Origin: Natronoarchaeum rubrum
GTDB lineage: Archaea; Halobacteriota; Halobacteria; Halobacteriales; Natronoarchaeaceae
DNA: 64,000 nucleotides
Assembly (NCBI RefSeq): GCF_024494695.1
Contig: NZ_JANHDP010000005.1
Span: forward strand, 248,001 to 312,000
Direction: 5' to 3'
Of this stretch, positions 52,673 through 60,596 are shown one piece after another. Within the stretch, counting starts at the first letter, position 1; each line of letters opens with the position of its first letter. The notes beneath the pieces are model-generated. The model saw only the letters and a program-made list of their open reading frames with translations, was not told the DNA's origin and did not search any database. The position numbers and the translations under genes are program-made.

Positions 52673-53986
52673 TCAGGCGCCGGCGTCGGAGACGACGCCC
52701 AGCGCCTCCTCCAGCACCGCGTCGGCTTCCTCGGGGTCACGGGCCTCCGCGGTGACTCGAATCAGCGGCTGGGTCCCGCTCGCGCGCACGAGGAACCACC
52801 CGTTCTCCCGATCGACGCGGACGCCGTCGAGCGTCGCGACGTCGTCGTACCGACCGGCGACGAGCTCGCGCACGCGCCCCATCACGTCCTCCTTCGCTTC
52901 GGTCTCGACGTTCTCGCGCCGGATCGGATACGTCTCGATTTCTCGGGCGAGTTCCGCGAGCGGCCCGCGGCGCGCGACTAGCGCGGCCAGCCGGCAGGCC
53001 GCCAGCGGGCCGTCGGGACACAGCGTCTCCTCGGGCCAGATCCAGGCGCCGCTCGGTTCGCCGCCGAAGACGACATCTGACTCGCTCGCCCGCTCCGCGA
53101 CGTACACGTCGCCGACGGGCGTGCGGGTCGTCTCGGCCCCGACCGAGGCCAGCGCGTCGGCCACCGCGAGACTGGTGTCGACCGGCACCGCGACGCGGTC
53201 GCCCTCCTCTGCTGCCTCGCGGCCGAACAGCGCGAGCAACACGTCGCCCGAGAGGTACGTGCCGTCGCCGGCCACCGCGCGCATCCGGTCGGCGTCGCCG
53301 TCGTGGGCGATCCCCAGATCGGCGTCCGTCCCTGCGACGGTCGCCGCGAGCGTCCCGCAGTTCTCCGCGGTGGGTTCGCTCGGCCGTCCGGGGAAACTGC
53401 CGTCGGGCTGGGCGTTGAGCGTCTCGACCGAGCAGCCGAGCGCCGCCAGCGCGTCGGCGGTGACGCCGCCGGCGCCGTTGCCTACGTCGACGACGACCGA
53501 CAGCGGCTCGTCGATCGCGACGGCGTCGGCCAGCCGATCGACGTGGCGCTCGCGTGCGCCGTTCCAGCGCGAGCGCTCGCCCTGGCCGGTCCAGTCGGCC
53601 AGTTTCCAGTCCGCCTCTCGGATTCGGCGCTCGATCGTCGTCCGCTGGTCCTCGTCGAACGCCTGCCCGCTCGGCGTCCAGAGCTTGATGCCGTTGTCCG
53701 GCGCCGGATTGTGCGAGGCCGTGATCGCGACCCCGGCGTCGGCGTCCCGCCAGCCCACGGCACGGGCGATCGTCGGCGTCGCCGCCAGCCCGAGGTCGAT
53801 CACGTCCGCGCCGCACTCCCGTGCTCCCGCCGCGAGCGCGTCGGTCAGCACGCGCCCGCTCTCTCGCGGGTCTCTCCCCACGACGATTCGATCGGCGTCG
53901 ACGCCGACCGCTCGGCCCACCGACAGCGCGAGCTCCGAGGTGACGGTGTCGCCGACGGGGCCGCGGATGCCGCTCGTTCCGAACAT
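52673..53986 (-). CDS. Phosphohexomutase (phosphoglucosamine/phosphomannomutase-like)
   Basis: A 437-residue alpha-D-phosphohexomutase. It begins FGTSGIRG, as GlmM and PMM enzymes do. The four sites are visible: the phosphoserine loop TASHNP, the metal loop DGDADR, the sugar loop GGEPSG and the phosphate loop RASGTQP. It interconverts 1- and 6-phosphates of glucose, mannose or glucosamine; the FGTSGIRG start and EPSG loop fit a GlmM/PMM role. It diverges from rpiA. A second mutase occurs at 57434. Confidence 0.88.
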   Translation of the reverse strand: MFGTSGIRGPVGDTVTSELALSVGRAVGVDADRIVVGRDPRESGRVLTDALAAGARECGADVIDLGLAATPTIARAVGWRDADAGVAITASHNPAPDNGIKLWTPSGQAFDEDQRTTIERRIREADWKLADWTGQGERSRWNGARERHVDRLADAVAIDEPLSVVVDVGNGAGGVTADALAALGCSVETLNAQPDGSFPGRPSEPTAENCGTLAATVAGTDADLGIAHDGDADRMRAVAGDGTYLSGDVLLALFGREAAEEGDRVAVPVDTSLAVADALASVGAETTRTPVGDVYVAERASESDVVFGGEPSGAWIWPEETLCPDGPLAACRLAALVARRGPLAELAREIETYPIRRENVETEAKEDVMGRVRELVAGRYDDVATLDGVRVDRENGWFLVRASGTQPLIRVTAEARDPEEADAVLEEALGVVSDAGA

Positions 53987-54081
53987 ACCCTAGACGGGAG
54001 CAGGGGGCGACAAAAATAAGCGGTATCTAAACGGTGGGCGCGCTCGCCAACTTTTTGCACCCGCCCCGGCGAGAGAGACCT

Positions 54082-54768
54082 ATGAAGACGAGCGGCGGAT
54101 CGGCGACGGCGAAGCGCCGCGCGGGCGAGAGCGCGGCCCGGGCAGTCGAAGACGGGCAGGTCGTCGGCCTCGGCACCGGCAGCACGGCGGCCCACGCCAT
54201 CCGGGCGATCGGCGAGGCCGTCGCGGACGGCCTGTCGGTTCGCGGCGTCCCGACCTCCTTCCAGTCCCGACAGCTCGCGATCGAGGCGGGGATCCCGCTG
54301 GTCGAACTGGACGAGGTCGACGGCGTCGATCTGGCGATCGACGGCGCCGATCAGGTTGCGGACGGCCAGCTAATCAAGGGCGGCGGCGCGGCCCACGCCC
54401 GCGAGAAGATCGTCGACGCCGCGGCCGACGAACTGCTGGTCGTCGTCGATCCCGGCAAACTCGCCGACCGGCTCGACCGATCGGTCCCCGTTGAGGTGCT
54501 GCCCGCGGCGCGGCCGGTCGTCGAGGATCGGATCGCGGCGTTGGGTGGCGAGTCGACGCTCCGGTCGGCCGAGCGCAAGGACGGCCCGGTCGTCACCGAC
54601 AACGGGAACGTCGTGCTCGACTGCGAGTTCGGCGCCATCGACGCGCCGGCGGATCTGGCTGCCGACCTGTCGGCCGTCCCGGGCATCGTCGAGCACGGCC
54701 TGTTCGTCGACCTCGCCGATGAAATCCACGTCGGTCGTGAGGACAGCGTTGACGTCCGAACGCCGTAG
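54082..54768 (+). CDS. rpiA: Ribose-5-phosphate isomerase A
   Basis: A 228-residue enzyme converting ribulose-5-phosphate to ribose-5-phosphate, which supplies PRPP synthetase (prs, 50368). Family motifs: GLGTGSTAAHAI near the N-terminus, DGADQVADG and IKGGGAAHAREKI, and a C-terminal substrate segment GIVEHGLFVDLADEI. The ATG at 54082 gives MKTSGGSATAKRRAGESAAR, a plausible haloarchaeal start; the upstream in-frame codons lie in the divergent promoter. Confidence 0.95.
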   Translation: MKTSGGSATAKRRAGESAARAVEDGQVVGLGTGSTAAHAIRAIGEAVADGLSVRGVPTSFQSRQLAIEAGIPLVELDEVDGVDLAIDGADQVADGQLIKGGGAAHAREKIVDAAADELLVVVDPGKLADRLDRSVPVEVLPAARPVVEDRIAALGGESTLRSAERKDGPVVTDNGNVVLDCEFGAIDAPADLAADLSAVPGIVEHGLFVDLADEIHVGREDSVDVRTP

Positions 54769-54926
54769 CACGGTCGTCGGACTACGTCTGACGGACAGGC
54801 AGGTCGCGAGCGATCTGACTACGGCGTCGAGACGCCGGGTGGAGCGGCCGCTCCGGCACAGCAAGACTATCGAGACGCACCATCTACTGGGCGATGTGGC
54901 GCCGTCGCTGGTCGATCGGCGTCGAT

Positions 54927-54951
54927 AAAAAATCGGAGCAGGGAACCCTGC
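54927..54951 (-). terminator. Intrinsic-type terminator after the DUF1931 gene
   Basis: On the minus strand GCAGGG-TT-CCCTGC (54938-54951) forms a 6-bp stem. Six T residues (54932-54927) follow 5 nt later. It starts immediately after the stop codon at 54952-54954. Confidence 0.6.
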
Positions 54952-55119
54952 TTACAGGTCGCGCGGCTGGACCGTCTTCCGGTCGTTGGCCTCGGCGCGG
55001 CGGGCGGCGTCTTCGAGCAGCTCGTCGACCTCTTCGTCGAGGGCGTCGTAGAAATCCGATGCGACGTTCTTGTCGTCGAGCGCTTCCTTCACGGCTGCTT
55101 TGACAATGAGGTCTGCCAT
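54952..55119 (-). CDS. DUF1931-type histone-fold protein
   Basis: A 55-residue helical protein: MADLIVKAAVKEALDDKNVA, a middle helix DFYDALDEEVDELLEDAARRAEAND and the basic end RKTVQPRDL. DUF1931 members adopt a histone-like fold, and the short length and end match one half of the archaeal form. Whether it binds DNA in this organism is unknown. The ATG at 55119 is chosen because a TATA box (TTTATAAA, 55144-55151) predicts transcription starting at it. An ATG at 55131 is in frame but closer to the box. Confidence 0.8.
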   Translation of the reverse strand: MADLIVKAAVKEALDDKNVASDFYDALDEEVDELLEDAARRAEANDRKTVQPRDL

Positions 55120-55143
55120 ACGACCTGACATTGAAAACCGCCG

Positions 55144-55151
55144 TTTATAAA
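55144..55151 (-). promoter_or_regulatory. TATA box of the DUF1931 gene
   Basis: TTTATAAA inside the palindrome CGTTTATAAACG, 25-32 nt upstream of ATG 55119. Confidence 0.6.
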
Positions 55152-55336
55152 CGTTCCCAAATCGGCCGGAGAGCGGGCCTGTGGACGGTATCCTGACCCC
55201 CGCTGTCGGACGGATGACAGCGTTCGGCACGATCGAACGGGGTCGGTATTTAATTCTATCCCCGAACCGGCGCCGATTCTCGCTCGCGTCGGTCGAAAAA
55301 CGACATCTAGGAGTGCGTCCGCGCGGGAGTGGCGGT

Positions 55337-56095
55337 ATGCGCGAATTACTGGACGCCGTCGCGAGCGGCGAGGTCAGCCCCGCCGAGGCGGAGGCCCGTC
55401 TCGCGGGCTACGCGACGACGGACGCGGGTCGGTTCGACGCCGCCCGCGAACAGCGACGCGGCGTGCCCGAGGCGGTGTACGCGGAGGGCAAGACCGCCGA
55501 CGAGGTCGTCGACATGCTGCTGGCATCGCTGGAGACGACCGGGCGAGGCATCGCGACGCGCGTCAGCGACGAACAGGCCGCGGCCGTGCGCGACGCGCTC
55601 GACGATGCGGGGCTCGATGCCGACGTCCGATGGCGCGATCGGGCCGGCGTGCTGCTCCTCCACGCCCCCGACTACGAACCGCCGGACGTGGACGCCACCG
55701 TTCGGGTCGTCACCGGCGGGACCGTCGATCGCGGCCCGGCCGGCGAGGCCCGCGCCATCGCCGCCGAGATGGGCGCCGCGGTCGAGTTGGTAGAGGACGT
55801 CGGCGTCGCCGGCATCGACCGCCTGCTCGATCGGGTCGACAAGTTGCGCGAGGCCGACGTGCTCGTCGTCGCCGCGGGCCGGGAGGGCGCGCTGCCGACC
55901 GTCGTCGCCGGGCTCGTCGACACGCCGGTGATCGGGCTGCCGACCAACAGCGGCTACGGCCACGGCGGCGACGGCGAGGCCGCGCTGCTCGGGATGCTCC
56001 AGTCGTGTACCGTGCTGTCGACGGTCAACGTCGACGCCGGCTTCGTCGCGGGTGCGCAGGCAGGCCTCATCGCCCGCGCGATCGACGGGCATTGA
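55337..56095 (+). CDS. larB: Nickel-pincer-cofactor biosynthesis protein LarB-like (AIR carboxylase family)
   Basis: A 252-residue protein of the PurE/AIR-carboxylase superfamily. It begins MRELLDAVASGEVSPAEAEARL. The second half reads TGGTVDRGPAGEARAIAAEMG and PVIGLPTNSGYGHGGDGEAALLGMLQSC, the LarB signature. LarB carboxylates nicotinic acid adenine dinucleotide when the nickel-pincer cofactor of lactate racemase is built. No larA, larC or larE is within the window. It stands alone between the DUF1931 gene and a small zinc protein. Confidence 0.88.
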   Translation: MRELLDAVASGEVSPAEAEARLAGYATTDAGRFDAAREQRRGVPEAVYAEGKTADEVVDMLLASLETTGRGIATRVSDEQAAAVRDALDDAGLDADVRWRDRAGVLLLHAPDYEPPDVDATVRVVTGGTVDRGPAGEARAIAAEMGAAVELVEDVGVAGIDRLLDRVDKLREADVLVVAAGREGALPTVVAGLVDTPVIGLPTNSGYGHGGDGEAALLGMLQSCTVLSTVNVDAGFVAGAQAGLIARAIDGH

Positions 56096-56274
56096 GCAGT
56101 TCCGGCGCGGCGTCTCCGTCGTCGGTGCCGGCCAGCGGAACGAGCCGGAAAATTTCTTCACGAATTACGAACCACGATTGTTTTCTGCGGAAATCTAAGG
56201 GGTATTTCGGAAGGATATTTATTGGTCGATCACGTAGTAACGGATGCCGGCGCGTACCGTGCCGGATGTACCCA

Positions 56275-56418
56275 ATGCCCACGTGTGACCACTGCGATGC
56301 GCACGTCTCCGACCGGTTCGAGCGAGTGTTCGCCGACGAGCACGGCCGCATCTTCGCGTGTCCGAGCTGCTCGGCTAACGCGGGTATCGCCGAGGCGGCG
56401 CGACAGCGAGCCCGCTGA
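56275..56418 (+). CDS. Small zinc-finger protein (DUF7563-like)
   Basis: A 47-residue protein MPTCDHCDAHVSDRFERVFA, with the second pair CPSC further on (FACPSCSANAGIAEAARQRAR). The two CxxC pairs should bind one zinc. An upstream in-frame ATG at 56266 would add MYP. A TATA-like atatttattg (56214-56223) suggests a leader of 20-30 nt. The family label is from memory; the function is unknown. Confidence 0.78.
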   Translation: MPTCDHCDAHVSDRFERVFADEHGRIFACPSCSANAGIAEAARQRAR

Positions 56419-56496
56419 GTGTCGGACCGATCGGGTTGTGCAGCCGCGTGATCACCACGCGAAGCCTTTCTGTGGTTCCGGTGTGATCGACTCGAC

Positions 56497-56745
56497 GTGA
56501 GCGACCACTACGTCTACGTACTGGAGTGCGCCGACGGGACGTTCTACACCGGCTACACGACCGACGTCGAGCGACGCGTCGCCGAGCACGACGCCGGCGA
56601 GGGGGCCAAGTACACCCGCGGCCGGACGCCGGTCGAACTCGTCCACCGGGAGCGCTTCGATTCGCGATCGGCGGCGATGTCCCGCGAGCACGAACTCAAG
56701 CAGCTCTCGCGCCGGCAGAAAGAACGGCTCGTCGGGGCCGAGTAG
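56497..56745 (+). CDS. GIY-YIG nuclease-family protein (UPF0213 type)
   Basis: An 82-residue protein with a GTG start: [20 protein letters not shown], then [20 protein letters not shown]. The GIY-YIG core tyrosines (YVYVL and YTGYT), the Arg in DVERRV and the Glu in [10 protein letters not shown] are present, so catalysis is possible. The short UPF0213 form is widespread, and its cellular role is not established. Confidence 0.88.
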   Translation: MSDHYVYVLECADGTFYTGYTTDVERRVAEHDAGEGAKYTRGRTPVELVHRERFDSRSAAMSREHELKQLSRRQKERLVGAE

Positions 56746-56833
56746 TCGCTTCCGACGGCCGCTCGCTCCCGGCGCCCGCGATCGGCTGCCGAACGACGCC
56801 AGCGCTTTTCTTCGCATCCGTGGATCGTCCGGT

Positions 56834-57382
56834 ATGGCGATCGATACCCTCCTGGTCGCGGTCGGTACCGACGACGGCGTCGACACCGCGACGCTCGCGG
56901 ACGCGATCGTTCCGCTGGCCGAGTCGACCGACGCGACGGTTCTTCTCGCGCACGCGCTCACGCGAGACGAAGCCGAAACCGCTGCCGAGCAACTCGACGT
57001 CGACGTCTCGTCGGGCGGTCACGACCGGCCGACCGAGGAGCCGCCCAGCGGCGGCCAGACGTCGCTGTACCAGAAAATCTGGCCCGGCGACCCGACGTCG
57101 ACCGACCGGTACGGCGACGCCGGCGACGAGGTCGTCGGGCAGTTCGCCGCCGTCGACGACCTCGACGACGCGCTGGACGCCGCGGCGATCGAGCACGATC
57201 TCCTCGGAACGATCGGCGACCCGGCGCCGGAGATCGTCCGACTCGCCGACGAGCGCGACGCCGACATGATCGTCGTCGGTCGGCGCGACCGCTCGGCGAC
57301 CTCTCAGGCCCTGTTCGGCAGCACGTCGGAGGCGATCGTCGAGCGCTCGCCGGTGCCGGTCGTCGTCGCGAGCGAGGCCTGA
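56834..57382 (+). CDS. Universal stress protein UspA-family
   Basis: A 182-residue single UspA domain starting MAIDTLLVAVGTDDGVDT. The nucleotide-binding end VVGRRDRSATSQALFGSTSE fits the G-x9-GS pattern of ATP-binding UspA proteins. A linker insertion at about 55-100 (DRPTEEPPSGGQTSLYQKIWPGD) is longer than usual. It precedes the second phosphohexomutase by 51 bp; the poly-T at 57402-57409 between them may end its transcript. Confidence 0.85.
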   Translation: MAIDTLLVAVGTDDGVDTATLADAIVPLAESTDATVLLAHALTRDEAETAAEQLDVDVSSGGHDRPTEEPPSGGQTSLYQKIWPGDPTSTDRYGDAGDEVVGQFAAVDDLDDALDAAAIEHDLLGTIGDPAPEIVRLADERDADMIVVGRRDRSATSQALFGSTSEAIVERSPVPVVVASEA

Positions 57383-57433
57383 GCGTCGTCGCGCCACCAC
57401 CGTCTTTTTCGCCCCCGCCCCCGAAGCAGGCGT

Positions 57434-58813
57434 ATGGAGACGGCGATCTCGTTCGGGACCGACGGCTGGCGAGCGACGCTCGACGAGTTTACTGCCCCGC
57501 GCGTGCGGATGGTCGGACAGGCGGTCGTCGACTACCTCGACGAAGCGGGGCTGGGCGACGACCCGGTCGTCGTCGGCTACGACGCCCGGGAGACCTCCGA
57601 GGGGTTCGCCAAGCAACTGGCCCGCGTGCTCGCGGCCGGCGGCCACGACGTGGTGATGCCCGAGCGCGACCGGCCGACGCCGCTGATCGCGTGGGCGATC
57701 GTCGACCGCGACCTCGCGGGCGGACTGATGGTGACGGCCTCGCACAACCCGCCGGAGTACAACGGCGTCAAGTTCATCCCCGAGGACGGCGCCCCGGCGC
57801 TCCCGGAGGTTACGGACCGGATCATGGAGAATCTCCGGGAACCCGACCCGATACCGGAGTCCGAGCACGGGAGCGTCCGGCGGGTCGATCTGGTCGAGCC
57901 CCACGCCGAGCAGGCGTTCGACCTCGTCGACGCCGAGCTCTCCGACCTGACGGTCGCCTACGACGCGATGCACGGCAGCGGCCGCGGGACGACCGACGCC
58001 CTGCTCGAACGGGCCGGCGCGACCGTCGAACGGCGCCGCTGCGAGCGCGACCCCGAGTTCGGCGGCGTCTCGCCCGAACCGAACGCCGAGAATCTCGCGG
58101 GACTCGTCGACGCCGTCGAGACGGGCGACGCCGATCTGGGGATCGCCAACGACGGCGACTCCGATCGGATCGCGGTCGTCACGCCCGAACGCGGCTTCCT
58201 CGACGAAAACCTGCTGTTTGCCGCGCTGTACGACTACCTCCTCGAAGACCAGTCCGGCCCCGCGGTCAGGTCGGTCTCGACGACGTTCCTGATCGACGAA
58301 ATCGCCGAGGCGAACGGCGAGGACGTCGTCGAGACGCCGGTCGGCTTCAAGTGGATCGCGCAGGCGATGGCCGACCGCGACGCGCTGATCGGGGGCGAGG
58401 AGAGCGGCGGGTTCACGATCCGCGGACACGTGCGCGAGAAAGACGGCGTGCTGACGGCGCTGCTCGCCGCCGCCGCCGAGTCCGAGGAGTCGATCGACGA
58501 GCGGGTCGACCGCCTGCTCGACGCCCACGGCGACATCGTTCCGGGGAAGATCAGTGTCGACTGCCCCGACGATCAGAAGGCCGAGGCCATGGCGGCGGTA
58601 GAGGACGCCCTGCCGGACGAACTTGCGGGTCGAGCCGTCGCCGAGACGAGCACCGTCGACGGCGTCAAACTGCTCCTCGACGACGGTTCGTGGGTGCTCG
58701 TCCGACCGAGCGGCACCGAGCCGAAGCTCCGGGTGTACGCCGAAGCCGGGAGTACCGAGGCCGTCGAGGCCCTGCTGGCCGACGGACGCGAACTGGTCGA
58801 AGCGAACGTCTGA
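57434..58813 (+). CDS. Phosphoglucomutase/phosphomannomutase family protein
   Basis: A 459-residue phosphohexomutase starting METAISFGTDGWRATLDEF. Active sites: phosphoserine loop TASHNPPEYNG, metal loop NDGDSDRIAV, sugar loop GGEESGG and phosphate loop RPSGTEPK. The GEESGG loop and FGTDGWRA start fit a glucose/mannose mutase, different from the GlmM-like paralogue at 52673. The two paralogues probably divide glucose, mannose and glucosamine phosphates; which is which needs enzyme data. Confidence 0.9.
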   Translation: METAISFGTDGWRATLDEFTAPRVRMVGQAVVDYLDEAGLGDDPVVVGYDARETSEGFAKQLARVLAAGGHDVVMPERDRPTPLIAWAIVDRDLAGGLMVTASHNPPEYNGVKFIPEDGAPALPEVTDRIMENLREPDPIPESEHGSVRRVDLVEPHAEQAFDLVDAELSDLTVAYDAMHGSGRGTTDALLERAGATVERRRCERDPEFGGVSPEPNAENLAGLVDAVETGDADLGIANDGDSDRIAVVTPERGFLDENLLFAALYDYLLEDQSGPAVRSVSTTFLIDEIAEANGEDVVETPVGFKWIAQAMADRDALIGGEESGGFTIRGHVREKDGVLTALLAAAAESEESIDERVDRLLDAHGDIVPGKISVDCPDDQKAEAMAAVEDALPDELAGRAVAETSTVDGVKLLLDDGSWVLVRPSGTEPKLRVYAEAGSTEAVEALLADGRELVEANV

Positions 58814-58823
58814 GCCCGCTACC

Positions 58824-59222
58824 TCACTCCAGAACGCCCTCGAAGCGCTCGTTCTCGTCGGTTGCCGGTTCGATCGTAAAGCCCAGCGATTCGTAGAACG
58901 CCCGAACGTCGGCGTCGAACTCCGCGGTGAGTCGACCGTGGTTCTCGCGGGCGCGCTCGATCAGCGCCGTTCCGACGCCGCGGCCGCGGCGTCGACGCCG
59001 GACCGCGATCGCGGCGACGCGGACGCCGCGGCTCTCGCGAGGACTGAGGACGACGGTGCCGACGACGCGCCCGTCTGCGACCGCCACGAGCACGTCGCCC
59101 GCTGCCAGTCGCTCGTCGACGTCGTCGACCGCCAGCACGGCGGCGTCGAGCAACCGCCGGACGGCGAGCCGATCATCCGCGGTCGCCGGCCGAACGTCGG
59201 CGTCGAGCGGTGCGCTGTCCAC
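58824..59222 (-). CDS. GNAT-family N-acetyltransferase
   Basis: A 132-residue protein with a GTG start (VDSAPLDADVRPATADDRLA). The acetyl-CoA motif A is IAVRRRRRGRGVGTALIERA, with the R/Q-x-x-G-x-G/A pattern. Motif B follows as AFYESLGFTIEP. The substrate is unknown. The start at 59222 is the first codon giving a complete GNAT fold; upstream in-frame sequence belongs to the antisense of the KH gene. It converges with the mutase gene (10-bp gap). Confidence 0.88.
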   Translation of the reverse strand: MDSAPLDADVRPATADDRLAVRRLLDAAVLAVDDVDERLAAGDVLVAVADGRVVGTVVLSPRESRGVRVAAIAVRRRRRGRGVGTALIERARENHGRLTAEFDADVRAFYESLGFTIEPATDENERFEGVLE

Positions 59223-59343
59223 GTTCGGGCGGGCGGCCGCGCGAGCCTTGGTCGTTCCGGTCGCACGCCACCCGAGAGACTGGCTCTCAGGGCGACTCCC
59301 GCGCTCGGGAAGGCTTTTACAGCCCGAGCCACTACCGGCAAAT

Positions 59344-59892
59344 ATGCAGCACGTGAAGATTCCGCAGGACAGGATTGGGGTGCTGATCGGCGAGGGCGGT
59401 GCGACGCTGCGCGAGATCGAGCGGCGGGCCGAAGTGCGACTCGACGTCGACTCCGAGAACGGCTCGGTCGGCATCGAGAAGACGGGCGATCCCGTCACGG
59501 CGCTCAAGGGACCCGACATCGTCCGTGCGATCGGTCGCGGATTCGCGCCCGACGACGCCATGACCCTGCTCGACGACGACATGATGATGTTCGATCTGGT
59601 CGACATCGACGCCGCGGCGCGAAACAAGAACGACCTCAAGCGCAAGAAGGGCCGGCTCATCGGCGAGAACGGCCGCACGCGCGAGCTGATGGAGGAGCTG
59701 ACCGGCGCGTCGGTCGTCATCTACGGCACGACGCTTGGTACCATCGGCGGGCCCCAGCAGGTCGAAGCCGTCCGCGAGGCCGCCGAGATGATCATCGACG
59801 GCGCACCCCACGGCGCGGTGTACTCGTTCCTCGAGCGCAAGCACAACGAGCTGAAACGGCAGGGGCTGGAGTACCACCAGTTTACGGGCTGA
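59344..59892 (+). CDS. KH-domain RNA-binding protein (Pno1/Dim2-like)
   Basis: A 182-residue protein with two KH domains: GVLIGEGGATLREIERR at about 12-28 and GRLIGENGRTRELMEELTGA at about 101-120, each with a GxxG loop. Archaeal homologues bind pre-rRNA with aIF1A and RIO1, and the eukaryotic relative Pno1/Dim2 helps in 40S assembly. The start is supported by a T-rich box gcttttac at about 59311-59318, 26-33 nt upstream. In many archaea it is next to aIF1A and RIO1; here those are 15 kb away. Confidence 0.93.
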   Translation: MQHVKIPQDRIGVLIGEGGATLREIERRAEVRLDVDSENGSVGIEKTGDPVTALKGPDIVRAIGRGFAPDDAMTLLDDDMMMFDLVDIDAAARNKNDLKRKKGRLIGENGRTRELMEELTGASVVIYGTTLGTIGGPQQVEAVREAAEMIIDGAPHGAVYSFLERKHNELKRQGLEYHQFTG

Positions 59893-59956
59893 CCGCTATT
59901 CGTCCGTTCGACCCCGACGCAACGCGCTTTTCCGTGGCTGGCGCGAATCTCGGTAC

Positions 59957-60439
59957 GTGACTGACGACTTCTCCGCGAGACGACGCAAACTCCTCCAGAG
60001 CGCCGGCGCCGGCGGCACCGCACTACTCGCAGGGTGTACCGAACAGCTCGGCCTCGGGCAGAGTTCCGAGGACGGCAGCGACGGCCCCCGCGAGGCCGGC
60101 GTGGTCGCGCGAGTCGACCAGCAGGCGCTCCAGCAGGCCCAGATCGAGGCCCAGCAACAGGCCCAGCAGGACAACGTCAGCCAGCAGGAAGCTCAGCAGG
60201 ACTATCAGGCACGCCAGCAGGAGATCCTCTCCGAGGCGGTCTCGGCGCTCGTCGACGAGATCGAGTCGAGCACGTCCGCCACCGTCGAACAGGAGTACGA
60301 CCAGTTCGGCGCCGTCCGCATCTCCGGGTCGGCGAGCGCGCTGATCGACGCGCTGGAACTCGAAAGCTCCCAGTCGCTGGTGGCCGCGACGCAGTTGGAA
60401 GAAGCGGCCTCGGGATCGACGAACTCCTCTTCCTCGTAG
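59957..60439 (+). CDS. Tat-exported Gln-rich lipoprotein
   Basis: A 160-residue protein with a GTG start ([20 protein letters not shown]) and a lipobox LLAGC at about residues 23-27. A Gln-rich helix follows (about 52-95; [17 protein letters not shown] and similar), likely a coiled coil. The C-terminal domain (about 100-150) has a short beta pattern and ends in a Ser/Thr/Asn tail. The function is unknown. The signal decides the start. Confidence 0.75.
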   Translation: MTDDFSARRRKLLQSAGAGGTALLAGCTEQLGLGQSSEDGSDGPREAGVVARVDQQALQQAQIEAQQQAQQDNVSQQEAQQDYQARQQEILSEAVSALVDEIESSTSATVEQEYDQFGAVRISGSASALIDALELESSQSLVAATQLEEAASGSTNSSSS

Positions 60440-60562
60440 CGACGACGCCGCCCGCGGTGGGGTTCGATCGCCACGAGTGGCTTATGAATGGCCCGTCCGT
60501 GGCCGTCCGCACGCCGTCACGTACGGCGTGTTATTCCTCACCATACCACTCGGAACGAAGGA

Positions 60563-60570
60563 TTTATATA
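60563..60570 (+). promoter_or_regulatory. Thermosome gene promoter
   Basis: TTTATATA, 27-34 nt upstream of the ATG at 60597, preceded by CGAACGAAGG as a BRE-like stretch. It is the best-formed TATA box in the window and resembles heat-shock promoters of haloarchaeal cct genes. Confidence 0.75.
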
Positions 60571-60596
60571 GAACGACAATCAATCCTCTACCGATT

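Noticed and set aside
54938..54951. Possible operator at GCAGGGTTCCCTGC
   Set aside because: It lies just after a stop codon and is followed by a T run on the minus strand, so a terminator is the simpler reading.
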